Shown here: positions 34,279 through 42,413 of the stretch, in pieces | Layout of the letters: every line of letters begins with the position of its first letter | Position numbering within the stretch: the first letter of the stretch is position 1 | Assembly (NCBI GenBank): GCA_003209585.1 | Contig: QCQJ01000003.1 | Coordinates: 1-64,000 of the forward strand | DNA: 64,000 nt | Source of the DNA: Prochlorococcus sp. AG-449-G23 | Lineage (GTDB): Bacteria; Cyanobacteriota; Cyanobacteriia; PCC-6307; Cyanobiaceae | Direction of reading: 5' to 3' | Notes under the pieces: generated by a model | Databases searched by the model: none | Seen by the model: the letters and a program-made list of their open reading frames with translations, nothing else | Told to the model about the DNA's origin: nothing | Made by a program: the position numbers and the translations under genes

Positions 34279-34581
34279 ATGGCTACCCGCCAAAACTCAA
34301 CCAATGGGAAGCCTAAATCCCCTAGAATTCAAGTAGTTCTTCCTGAATTAATATGTGAGCAACTGACAATTTTAGCCAGAAATGAATCACGAACAGTTAG
34401 TAATATGGCAAAGGTGTTAATACAAGAAGGTATAAAAAAATACTTTGAACAAGAGGGGAAATCATTTGTCTCAGAAAATAATTTAAACACCGATAAATTT
34501 AGAGACGAACTAGAAAAACAAAGCGTCAGAAGATTAAAAAGAGCTCCGCAAAGGATTAGATACTATAAAAAATTTGATTAG
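34279..34581 (+). CDS. Ribbon-helix-helix (CopG-like) DNA-binding protein
   Basis: A 100-residue protein with the RHH pattern: a short beta strand (SPRIQVVLPELICEQLTILA), then ARNESRTVSNMAKVLIQEGIKKY, which fits the two helices. A basic C-terminus (SVRRLKRAPQRIRYYKKF) could contact DNA or RNA. No toxin gene follows on the same strand; the next gene (KtrA) runs convergently 6 nt away. It is probably a transcription regulator or antitoxin-like protein; its target is unknown. Confidence 0.7.
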   Translation: MATRQNSTNGKPKSPRIQVVLPELICEQLTILARNESRTVSNMAKVLIQEGIKKYFEQEGKSFVSENNLNTDKFRDELEKQSVRRLKRAPQRIRYYKKFD

Positions 34582-34587
34582 AAATAA

Positions 34588-35292
34588 TTAATCCTGAGGC
34601 AATTTCTGTAAATCTGCAGTTTTTCCCATAACTACCAAAATATTGCCTCTTTCTAAGATATATTTTGCTGGAGGATTAACTGTTAACTGTTCTGCAGGTC
34701 CTGCTGCAAGAACATTTACTAAATAATTTTTCCTCAAATTTAAATCTCTTAAGGATCTTCCAATAAATTCCTCTGGAACAGTTATTTCATCTATACCAGT
34801 TTGATTATCTAATTCCAATCTTTCAATTAGATTTGGTCTAACCAGTTCTAAACCTAATCTTTCGCCTTGCATTCTGGAGGGGAAGACAACTTTGTCTGCG
34901 CCTACCCTTTTTAACATTTTTTCGTGTAAATCACTCGTAGCTCTTGCTATGACTCTTTTAACTTTGCTACCATCACTGTCCTTAGCGATAAGAGTTGTAG
35001 TTATACTCGCTTCAATAGGTTCGCTTATACCTACAACAACAGTATTCATTTCAAGAATCCCAGATTCCTTCATAGACTCTTCATCAGTACAATCTACAAC
35101 TCTAGCTTCTATCGAAGGTTCCAATTGTCTTAAATCATCAATAGCTTTTTCTGAATAATCTGCAGCTAGAACATCTGCACCATTACTTATAAGTTCTCTA
35201 CAAACAGCGGTTCCAAATCTGCCAACGCCAACAACTGCAAATGTGAGGACTTCTTTTTCTCTCTTTTGAGACCACTGCCACCAATCAGCCAT
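34588..35292 (-). CDS. ktrA: KtrA/TrkA-type potassium channel regulatory subunit
   Basis: A 234-residue cytosolic regulator of the Ktr potassium uptake system. The RCK-N domain has the NAD/ATP-binding VVGVGRFGTAVCREL (G22, G24, G27), and the RCK-C domain fills about 155-234. It controls the KtrB pore in response to nucleotides. It sits 18 nt behind ktrB on the same strand. The Ktr system is important for osmotic adaptation in cyanobacteria. TrkA is excluded by the single (not duplicated) RCK unit. Confidence 0.88.
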   Translation of the reverse strand: MADWWQWSQKREKEVLTFAVVGVGRFGTAVCRELISNGADVLAADYSEKAIDDLRQLEPSIEARVVDCTDEESMKESGILEMNTVVVGISEPIEASITTTLIAKDSDGSKVKRVIARATSDLHEKMLKRVGADKVVFPSRMQGERLGLELVRPNLIERLELDNQTGIDEITVPEEFIGRSLRDLNLRKNYLVNVLAAGPAEQLTVNPPAKYILERGNILVVMGKTADLQKLPQD

Positions 35293-35310
35293 AATAAAAA
35301 TCAGTGAATC

Positions 35311-36714
35311 CTAAACATAAAGATCAGCCCTAGGGTAGCCAATTCTCTTTTGTCTATCAATTCTACTCTTATAAAGAGCCTGCCAAAGTGCACTTAATAG
35401 TAAAAGGATACCAAGTCTTCCCACAAACATACCTACAATAAGAATAAATTGTCCAAAATGATTTAATTTTGCAGTTAAACCAATATCAAAACCAACTGTT
35501 GCAAATGCAGATATACAAGTGAAGAGAATTTCTAAGAATGTGAAAGATTCTTTTTTAATAAAGGTATTTGTTGTACTTAGCAGCATTGCCATTAAAATAA
35601 CGAAAAGCAAAGATCCTACTGTGATTCCAACTGCCTTTAAAATAACTTTATCAGAAATTAATCTATTGCTAATAATTACATCTTTCTGACCTCTCAAAGT
35701 TGATCTAGTTGCAGCCATCAAAGCAATAAATGTAGTTGTTTTTATACCTCCCCCAGTTCCTCCAGTACTTGCTCCAATAAACATTAATGTCATCAATAAC
35801 AAAAGACCCGTATCTGAAATAGAGTTCAAGGAGATCGGGTAATTTGTAAATCCTGCAGTTCTTGCACTAACTGTTTCAAAGATTGATGATAATAACCTTT
35901 CAAAAAAATTCAAATCATTGAAAAATTTACTATTTAGCAATGATTCAGTGATAAAGAATCCTATAGATCCGAATAATATGAGAGACAAACTTGTCCTGAT
36001 AACTAGTCTGGAATGAAGGCTCAATTTCTTATATGAAAGATTTTTTTTATTGCTCCAAATATCATCAATAACCCTCCATCCCAATCCACCCATAAAAATT
36101 AGAAAAATAAATACACTATTAACCAAAATATTTGTCCTATAGTCCTGGAGGCTACTGGACCATAAAGAAAAACCTGCATTGTTATATGCAGATATACTGT
36201 GAAAAATAGACGACCAAAGTCTTTCCCAATTATTTTGAATATCTACAAATCCAAAAGAATATAAAACAATTGCACCAAAAGATATTATACACGTTGCAGT
36301 AATAGCAATGCTTTGAAAAGTTCGACCAATTCCTCCAACTCCAAATTCATCTAGAGTCTTTCCTTTGTCTAATCTAGTTCTTAGCTTTGTCCCCTTTACA
36401 ACAAAACCTTGTAAAAATGTTGTAATGGCCATTAATCCTAGACCACCTGATAAAAGCATGAAAGCCAAGAAAACTTGGCCAAAGAAATTTAAATCAACAC
36501 CAATATCTATTATGGTTAAGCCAGTAACGGTTATTGCAGAAGTAGAAGTAAAAAATGCTTCCCACAAGCCAACTTTTGAAGATGAACATAGTGGTGAACT
36601 CAAAATTAAAGTTCCAAGGCAAATAATAAACAAACCGGTAACAATAGTAAATTGTGGTACAGATAGCTTTTTGTAAGCATCTTTTAACTTATACACCTTA
36701 CTTGTGAATTTCAC
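35311..36714 (-). CDS. ktrB: KtrB-type sodium/potassium symporter subunit
   Basis: A 467-residue membrane protein of the Trk/Ktr/HKT superfamily. Repeated membrane-pore-membrane units carry filter-like segments, for example TSTSAITVTGLTIIDIGVDL, HSISAYNNAGFSLWSSSL, ETVSARTAGFTNYPISL and TCISAFATVGFDIGLT. Each contains the key filter glycine (VTG, NNAGF, RTAGF, TVGF). It would import K+ together with KtrA, driven by Na+ in cyanobacteria. It lies 4 nt behind the SLC13 gene, forming a tight operon. Confidence 0.9.
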   Translation of the reverse strand: MKFTSKVYKLKDAYKKLSVPQFTIVTGLFIICLGTLILSSPLCSSSKVGLWEAFFTSTSAITVTGLTIIDIGVDLNFFGQVFLAFMLLSGGLGLMAITTFLQGFVVKGTKLRTRLDKGKTLDEFGVGGIGRTFQSIAITATCIISFGAIVLYSFGFVDIQNNWERLWSSIFHSISAYNNAGFSLWSSSLQDYRTNILVNSVFIFLIFMGGLGWRVIDDIWSNKKNLSYKKLSLHSRLVIRTSLSLILFGSIGFFITESLLNSKFFNDLNFFERLLSSIFETVSARTAGFTNYPISLNSISDTGLLLLMTLMFIGASTGGTGGGIKTTTFIALMAATRSTLRGQKDVIISNRLISDKVILKAVGITVGSLLFVILMAMLLSTTNTFIKKESFTFLEILFTCISAFATVGFDIGLTAKLNHFGQFILIVGMFVGRLGILLLLSALWQALYKSRIDRQKRIGYPRADLYV

Positions 36715-36718
36715 GATA

Positions 36719-38527
36719 TTACCCGTAATTTAGAATTATCAATGCTGGCACTGTAAATGACATTATAAGTGTTAATCCAGCTCCATATTTTGCGATATCA
36801 AAAAATCTATATCTTCCAGGACCATAAACCATTAAATTTGTTTGATAACCCATTGGAGTCAAGAAAGATTGACTTGCACCGAATAAAACAAGCATTATTA
36901 AAGCGCTTGGTGAAATGCCTAAAACATTTGAGAATTCAATAGCAACAGGCAAAATCAAAGCAACCGAAGCTGCATTACTTATAAATTGTGTAAGAAAAAC
37001 TGTCGATACAAAAATTACGACTAGCGCAAAATACAGAGGCATTCCATTAAGAACAAAGTTTAGATTGACTGCAATTAAATCTGCTAATCCTGTTACTTGC
37101 ATAGCTACACTAAAGCACGATAAAGATCCCAACAATAAAATGACGTCTAATCTAATTGATTTTTGTATCTCAGCAGGCCTTAAACATCCACAAGCCACCA
37201 TGGCAATGACTGCTAAGAGGACTGAACCTACTAATGGAATATTAAAAACTGAAGGCAAAACGACCATTCCTATTGCAATTGCAATCGATATAGGTTTTTT
37301 TATCAAAAAAGGTAAATCGTCTTCGAATTGATCTAAAATAAGCAAATCATTACTAGCTTGCAAACCTCTTATTGAATCTAACGGTGCTTGCAATAATAAA
37401 ACATCTCCAGCCCTTAAAACAGCTTGGCCTAATCTCTCCTGAACAGTTTGTTGTCCTCTTCTTAGTGCCAAAACTGTTGCATTATGACGCTGCCTAAATC
37501 TTAATTCTCTCAAACTTGCACCAGCTAAAGTTGAGCCAGCTGGTAACAAGGCTTCAAAGGTCTTAGTACCTTCATCATCTGAGAAAACATTATCTCGATC
37601 GAAAGATGTTTTGTTTTCGCCTAACAAAATGGTATGTTCCTGCTGCAGCCTAAATAAGTCTGCCCTTGTAACGCGGATTATTAATCTATCATCCGGTTCA
37701 ATCTTTCTATCAGCCAAAGGAGGAAGAATAACTTTTCCATTTCGTTGCAATTCCAGAACATCAACGTCAAATCGTCTTTGCAATCTACTATTTCTGACAG
37801 ATTGTCCAACTAATTCTGAAGTAGAGGGAATAGTAACTTCAGTAAAATATATATTCATATCACCATTTTTAATAAATTCCTTATCTCTTCCTCTATCTGG
37901 TAAAAGCACGTCAGAAACTAGAATCATATAGGTTGTACCTATAAGCCATACAGGAATTCCTATTGAGGTCAAACTAAATAATTCCAAAGCTCCAAAACCT
38001 AATTGTTGACTAATATCACTTACAAGAAGATTTACTGAGCTACCCAATAATGTCAGGGTTCCACCTAGTAAAGTAGCAAAAGAAAGAGGTAATAAAACTT
38101 TTGATGGTGATATATTTCTCCGCTCGCACCAACCTTCAATCAAGGGTAATAAAGATGCTACTACTGGCGTATTAGGTACAATTCCAGATATTGGAGCAAT
38201 CAAAAAAGCTAGTAAAGAAATTAATTTCCTTGGCGTTCTAATACTTTCAGAAGAAATCAATTCTCTTACTCTGTCTAATGCACCACTCTTAAATAATGCA
38301 GAGGACACTGCAAACAAACCCATAAGAGTAATTAAGGATGGGCTTCCAAATCCAGCTAAAGCTTTTTCAGGAGAAAGAACCCCTGTAGCTATAAATATTC
38401 CAACACATAACAAACCAGTCAATTCTGGCGCAATAGTATTTTTAATAAACAAAATTATTGACATTATTAAAACAACTACCGTTATAAACGCATCAAAATT
38501 ATTACTAACTACTGCAATTAAATTCAT
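36719..38527 (-). CDS. SLC13/DASS-type permease with two RCK-C domains
   Basis: A 602-residue sodium-coupled anion transporter (sulfate, dicarboxylate or related). Membrane halves at about 1-200 and 400-602 flank two TrkA-C (RCK_C) domains (SELVGQSVRNSRLQRRFDVD, then GSTLAGASLRELRFRQRHNA). Conserved membrane motifs include PNTPVVASLLPL, GTLTLLGSSVNLLVSD, FISNAASVALILPVA and TPMGYQTNLMVYGPG. The organisation matches cyanobacterial SLC13 permeases, whose substrate may be sulfate. It is operonic with ktrB and ktrA. Specificity cannot be read from the sequence. Confidence 0.85.
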   Translation of the reverse strand: MNLIAVVSNNFDAFITVVVLIMSIILFIKNTIAPELTGLLCVGIFIATGVLSPEKALAGFGSPSLITLMGLFAVSSALFKSGALDRVRELISSESIRTPRKLISLLAFLIAPISGIVPNTPVVASLLPLIEGWCERRNISPSKVLLPLSFATLLGGTLTLLGSSVNLLVSDISQQLGFGALELFSLTSIGIPVWLIGTTYMILVSDVLLPDRGRDKEFIKNGDMNIYFTEVTIPSTSELVGQSVRNSRLQRRFDVDVLELQRNGKVILPPLADRKIEPDDRLIIRVTRADLFRLQQEHTILLGENKTSFDRDNVFSDDEGTKTFEALLPAGSTLAGASLRELRFRQRHNATVLALRRGQQTVQERLGQAVLRAGDVLLLQAPLDSIRGLQASNDLLILDQFEDDLPFLIKKPISIAIAIGMVVLPSVFNIPLVGSVLLAVIAMVACGCLRPAEIQKSIRLDVILLLGSLSCFSVAMQVTGLADLIAVNLNFVLNGMPLYFALVVIFVSTVFLTQFISNAASVALILPVAIEFSNVLGISPSALIMLVLFGASQSFLTPMGYQTNLMVYGPGRYRFFDIAKYGAGLTLIMSFTVPALIILNYG

Positions 38528-38576
38528 ACGAAACTTATTTAACTCAATATACCCAAAAACAATATTTCAAAAAAGT

Positions 38577-39770
38577 TTACTTGAAATTATCTTTTTTCAG
38601 AAACTTTTTAAAAATAGATTTTTTTTGGAATATCCATGAAGATGCAGATTTTAAGCTTTCAGTAATATCAGGCAACTTGGAAGCATATATAAGTCTTCTT
38701 GCCTCAAAAGCCAATTTCCCAGATAAAGTAACCCCAAGCCCAGAAAGTGAAGCTTCTCCTATTCCTAAACTTATCATTTCACCATTATCTTTAAATTCAA
38801 AGGGTAAAGGATCCTTACCTTGAATTAAAAGTTCTAAATTATTAGCCAGATGATTTCCCTCCTGCATAGCGACCTGGGCAGTTACAGGCAAATCCTCCAT
38901 TCCTTCAATAACTGAAACATCGCCAATAGCAAAACAATTTTTATAGTTTTCTATTTGCAGATTTTTATTAACTAAAATTCGTCCAAATTTTTTTGTTATT
39001 TGATCAGTTTCTAAGTAAGACAAATTAGGTTTAACGCCTGCTGTCCAAATAACAATATCTTTATCCAAGGAAGCTATTCCAACCTCACTAGAAATACTAA
39101 TCTTAGTTTCTGAGACTTCTTTAACTGTGGAATTCAAAAGAACGTTGATTTTTCTTTTTTCTAATGCCTTCTCTGCTTGTTCTCTATTAAAAATTTTGTT
39201 TTTATTGAGGATTTCGTTTGATTTTTCTATTACATTAATTTCAAATTGATCTGTAAATATATCTTTAATTTTACATGCCAACTCGATGCCAGAGGGACCA
39301 CCTCCAACTATGAATAACTTTTTATGCAACGCAGTATCTTGTGATTTTTTTAAAAAAGAATTTAATTTATTTAGATCGTGAACATCATTAAAAAAATAAC
39401 AATTTTCATCTACACCTTTTATAAAAAAACTATTTGGAATAGAGCCTGTACAGATAACAAGATAGTGATAACTTAATTTTAAATCGTCACTAAATTCAAG
39501 AATATTTTCTTTGAAGTAAATCTTGGTTAAAGAATTTCTTAAAAAAGTTATACCCGCATCAGAAAAAATATTTGCAAATTTTGGGGTGGCTTCCCAACTT
39601 CTTATTTCTTTACTTAAGACTTCGTACATTAAAGGTTTAAATATAAAGTTAGTTTCAGAATCAACCACAAGAATCGGTAAAGAAGGATTGAGATTCTTTA
39701 AATTCAAAGCAAATGTCATACCTGCAAAACCTGCTCCAACTATTACTATTGGTTTTTGTATTGATTTCAT
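38577..39770 (-). CDS. Type-II NADH dehydrogenase (NDH-2)
   Basis: A 397-residue membrane-associated flavoprotein that passes electrons from NAD(P)H to quinone without proton pumping. FAD motif: IVIVGAGFAGMTFALNL (residues 12-17 for GAGFAG). NAD motif: LFIVGGGPSGIELACKI in the middle. Conserved CFAIGDVSVIEG precedes the C-terminal LANNLELLIQGKDPLPF. In cyanobacteria NDH-2 is thought to act as a redox sensor of the plastoquinone pool. It is the first gene of the SLC13-ktrB-ktrA run (49-nt gap), so it may share a transcript. Confidence 0.87.
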   Translation of the reverse strand: MKSIQKPIVIVGAGFAGMTFALNLKNLNPSLPILVVDSETNFIFKPLMYEVLSKEIRSWEATPKFANIFSDAGITFLRNSLTKIYFKENILEFSDDLKLSYHYLVICTGSIPNSFFIKGVDENCYFFNDVHDLNKLNSFLKKSQDTALHKKLFIVGGGPSGIELACKIKDIFTDQFEINVIEKSNEILNKNKIFNREQAEKALEKRKINVLLNSTVKEVSETKISISSEVGIASLDKDIVIWTAGVKPNLSYLETDQITKKFGRILVNKNLQIENYKNCFAIGDVSVIEGMEDLPVTAQVAMQEGNHLANNLELLIQGKDPLPFEFKDNGEMISLGIGEASLSGLGVTLSGKLAFEARRLIYASKLPDITESLKSASSWIFQKKSIFKKFLKKDNFK

Positions 39771-39865
39771 TAGAGAAATATTGTTATGCGTAAATGTATT
39801 ATTAAACTATACGAATAAATTTTAAATTGAGCGAAATACAATCAAACTCATAACCAAACTGAATA

Positions 39866-40588
39866 ATGATTGAAAAAATCCAAAAAGATATTCAAACCAA
39901 CTTGAGTAAATATAATCAAGAGCTAGTAGATATAAAGCCTCAAGAAATGCTTACATGGGGTTATGAAAAGTTTGATAATCAATTTGCTATTACAACAAGT
40001 TTTGGTATACAGTCATCAGTTCTTTTAGATATGGTCAGTAAATTGCGTCTACAAAAAAAAATTAAAATTTTTTGGATAGATACAGGTTACCTTCCCCTAG
40101 AAACATACCATTACGCTGAAAAGCTTATTAATAATTTATCCTTAGAAGTTGAAGTTCTTCAAAGTGAATTATCTCCCGCAAGAATGGAGGCCAAATACGG
40201 AAAACTTTGGGAAACAAATAAAGAGAGTGATTTAGATAAGTATCATGAATTGAGAAAGATAAAACCTTTAGAAGATGGTCTAAAAAAATATGATATTTTC
40301 TGCTGGGCAAGCGGTGTTAGATCAAGTCAAACAGAAAATAGAAAAAAAATGAAATTCCTAGATCTGATTCGTCAAAGACTCTCTTTAAGACCTTTATTAA
40401 GTTGGACAAATAAAGATATTTTTTATTATATGGAAGAGAATAATTTACCTGCCCATCCACTTTTTATCAAAGGTTATTCTTCTGTAGGAGATTGGCATTC
40501 AAGCAGTCCCGATGGTATTGAAACAAAGGGCAGAGATACAAGATTTGGGGGGATTAAACAAGAATGTGGGATACACACTAATAATTAA
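39866..40588 (+). CDS. cysH: Phosphoadenylylsulfate (PAPS) reductase
   Basis: Reduces activated sulfate to sulfite with thioredoxin. The 240-residue protein has TSFGIQSSVLLDMV (adenylyl-binding), FWIDTGYLPLETYHYAEKL, WASGVRSSQTENRK and the catalytic C-terminal cysteine C234 in QECGIH. It lacks the extra CC...CxxC [4Fe-4S] ligands of APS reductases, supporting PAPS rather than APS as substrate. It pairs with cysK at 4895 in the sulfur pathway. The divergent region upstream separates it from NDH-2. Confidence 0.9.
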   Translation: MIEKIQKDIQTNLSKYNQELVDIKPQEMLTWGYEKFDNQFAITTSFGIQSSVLLDMVSKLRLQKKIKIFWIDTGYLPLETYHYAEKLINNLSLEVEVLQSELSPARMEAKYGKLWETNKESDLDKYHELRKIKPLEDGLKKYDIFCWASGVRSSQTENRKKMKFLDLIRQRLSLRPLLSWTNKDIFYYMEENNLPAHPLFIKGYSSVGDWHSSSPDGIETKGRDTRFGGIKQECGIHTNN

Positions 40589-40603
40589 ATTGATCATAGA
40601 ACA

Positions 40604-41293
40604 ATGGTCTCAGATATAAATTTTTTATTAGTAGGCAATAGTAGGCTTCATTGGGCAAAATATTCTAAAAATCAATCTAAATTCTTCCATACCAAAACAG
40701 AGCAAAAAGTTCCCGAAAATATAGATCTTGATCAATTAATTTGGGCTTCTGTAGGAAAACTACCAAATTTTTTGCTGAAAAAAGAAAATGAAATAAAAAC
40801 TCAAGATATTCAGTTATCAAATCTTCCTGATTATTTTGGAGTTGATAGAGCTCTTGCCTGTATTGCCGCTTTAAAAATTATTGAAAACCCTTTCAAAAAA
40901 GATTTGCTAATTGCAGATTTTGGAACAATATTATCAATAACAAAATTGAATTCAAATGGATCTATTATTGGAGGTCAACTTCTTCCAGGTTTTCTAACAC
41001 AATTAAAATCAATGGAACAAAATACAGAAAATCTTATAGTTCCCAAAAAATATGATATTCCTATCAAAGATTTTTTAATTAATACAGAAGAAGCAATTTT
41101 AAAAGGAGTAATCAACTCTCTTACTGGCGTGATTAATAGTTTATTTAATCCCAAAAAGGATATTTTAATAATCTGTGGAGGAGACTCTCAATTACTCACA
41201 AAATCTCTAAAGACCCAAAAAGAAAATATTATCAATGCTCCTAATTTAGTTATGGAGGGGATGATTATTCACCACCTGTCCATAAAAAATTAA
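40604..41293 (+). CDS. coaX: Type III pantothenate kinase
   Basis: Phosphorylates pantothenate in coenzyme A synthesis. The 229-residue protein has LLVGNSRLHWAKYSK at the N-terminus (cyanobacterial variant of the DxGNT phosphate motif), GVDRALACIAAL (substrate and catalytic region), DFGTILSITKLNSNG and GGQLLPGF, then EEAILKGVINSLTGV. The first aspartate of DxGN is replaced by valine, as I recall is common in cyanobacterial CoaX. It lies 15 nt behind cysH. Confidence 0.85.
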   Translation: MVSDINFLLVGNSRLHWAKYSKNQSKFFHTKTEQKVPENIDLDQLIWASVGKLPNFLLKKENEIKTQDIQLSNLPDYFGVDRALACIAALKIIENPFKKDLLIADFGTILSITKLNSNGSIIGGQLLPGFLTQLKSMEQNTENLIVPKKYDIPIKDFLINTEEAILKGVINSLTGVINSLFNPKKDILIICGGDSQLLTKSLKTQKENIINAPNLVMEGMIIHHLSIKN

Positions 41294-41757
41294 CTTAACC
41301 CAAGGTCTGCAATTATATGATCAGCCATTATTGCTGCTTTTACCTTTAAGTAAATTTTTTCTATGTTACCTTCAGTATCAATTAAAAAAGTATTTCTCAT
41401 CATTCCCATATATTCTTTTCCCATGAATTTCTTCAGTCCATAGCTATCGTAATCAGAAGAAACTTTGAAAGGTTCAGGATCAGTTAAAAGAATAAAAGGT
41501 AAACTAAATTTTTCTATAAACTTCTGATGAGAGGATGCATTATCTTTACTAATACCGAGGACAACAATATTATTTTTTTGGAGTAAATCCCAATTCTCTT
41601 TAAAATTACATGCTTCTTTAGTACATCCTGGAGTATTATCTTTTGGATAAAAATATAGTATTATTCTTTTACCTTTAAAATCACTAAGAGAAACTTCTTT
41701 CTCAAAAGAATCTTTTAATTTAAATTCTGGTGCTTTGTCGCCAACCTTAAGAGCCAT
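41290..41757 (-). CDS. bcp: Peroxiredoxin Q/Bcp
   Basis: A thiol peroxidase reduced by thioredoxin. With the ATG at 41757 it has 155 residues. Peroxidatic C45 and resolving C50 lie in NTPGCTKEACNF, an atypical 2-Cys Prx Q arrangement. The longer frame from 41793 adds 12 residues not typical of the family. Its ATG overlaps by one base the TTG start of the divergent phosphopantetheinyl transferase. Its end overlaps coaX by 4 nt (convergent). Confidence 0.9.
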   Translation of the reverse strand: MALKVGDKAPEFKLKDSFEKEVSLSDFKGKRIILYFYPKDNTPGCTKEACNFKENWDLLQKNNIVVLGISKDNASSHQKFIEKFSLPFILLTDPEPFKVSSDYDSYGLKKFMGKEYMGMMRNTFLIDTEGNIEKIYLKVKAAIMADHIIADLGLS

Positions 41758-42413
41758 TGAAATTATTAAATGAGTATGAATATAAAATACCAAAAATTTG
41801 GTTTTATGAGATTAAAGGTGTGCAAGATGTCGCAACTGTAGAAGAAATTAAAACTGCAAAAAACCTAACAAATTCAAGATCAAAGCTTTTCTTAGAAACA
41901 AGAGCTTATTTGCGAAAATCACTTTCAACACTTTTTGATTTAGACCCCCTAGAAATTCGAATTAATGCTCATCCTGGAGAACCTCCAACTTTACCCTCTG
42001 GCATGGGAAATATCAGTTTAAGTCATTGTAAAGATGCCATTACTATAGTCTGGCATAAAGGCAAAATAGGGATTGATATTGAGAGAACAGATAGAAATTT
42101 TGACCATATAAAGTTTGCAGAAAAATATTTTTTTCATACCAATAAATCAAACCATAATAATTATTTAACAAAAAATATGATATTAAATCAATGGTGTGCT
42201 GTTGAAGCGGCTATAAAATGGGATCATGGAAAAATAGCTAAAGATATTAAACATTGGCAATTTTTTGAAAAGCCAAAAGAGTTAATTCACAAGAAGAAAA
42301 ACATACATTTAAATTATTCGCAGATTAATTTCCATAATTGGACTATCGCTTTAGCTTACGAAGAAAAAACTTCTTTTAATCCTGAGATTATTTGTTGTGA
42401 GAAAAATTTTTAG
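41757..42413 (+). CDS. 4'-Phosphopantetheinyl transferase superfamily protein
   Basis: A 218-residue Sfp-type transferase that activates acyl carrier proteins. Key elements are NAHPGEPPTLPSGMGNISLSHC, the Mg site GIDIERTDRNFD, and EAAIKWDHGK (WxxKEA-like). Its probable start is TTG 41757 (LKLLNEYEYK); no in-frame ATG is nearby. The start shares its first base with the Bcp ATG on the opposite strand. Acyl carrier protein for fatty acid synthesis is the likeliest partner. Ends with 4-nt overlap onto rarA. Confidence 0.8.
   Translation: MKLLNEYEYKIPKIWFYEIKGVQDVATVEEIKTAKNLTNSRSKLFLETRAYLRKSLSTLFDLDPLEIRINAHPGEPPTLPSGMGNISLSHCKDAITIVWHKGKIGIDIERTDRNFDHIKFAEKYFFHTNKSNHNNYLTKNMILNQWCAVEAAIKWDHGKIAKDIKHWQFFEKPKELIHKKKNIHLNYSQINFHNWTIALAYEEKTSFNPEIICCEKNF

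Noticed and set aside
34892..35158. Plus-strand frame opposite ktrA
   Set aside because: Antisense to a strong KtrA coding region; the hydrophobic content is a mirror of the sense codons.
36365..37331. Plus-strand open frames over the ktrB and SLC13 genes
   Set aside because: They are antisense shadows of well-supported membrane protein genes and lack any family signature.
41758..41793. Longer Bcp start at 41793
   Set aside because: Adds MVFYIHTHLIIS, absent from the family, and would overlap the divergent transferase start further.
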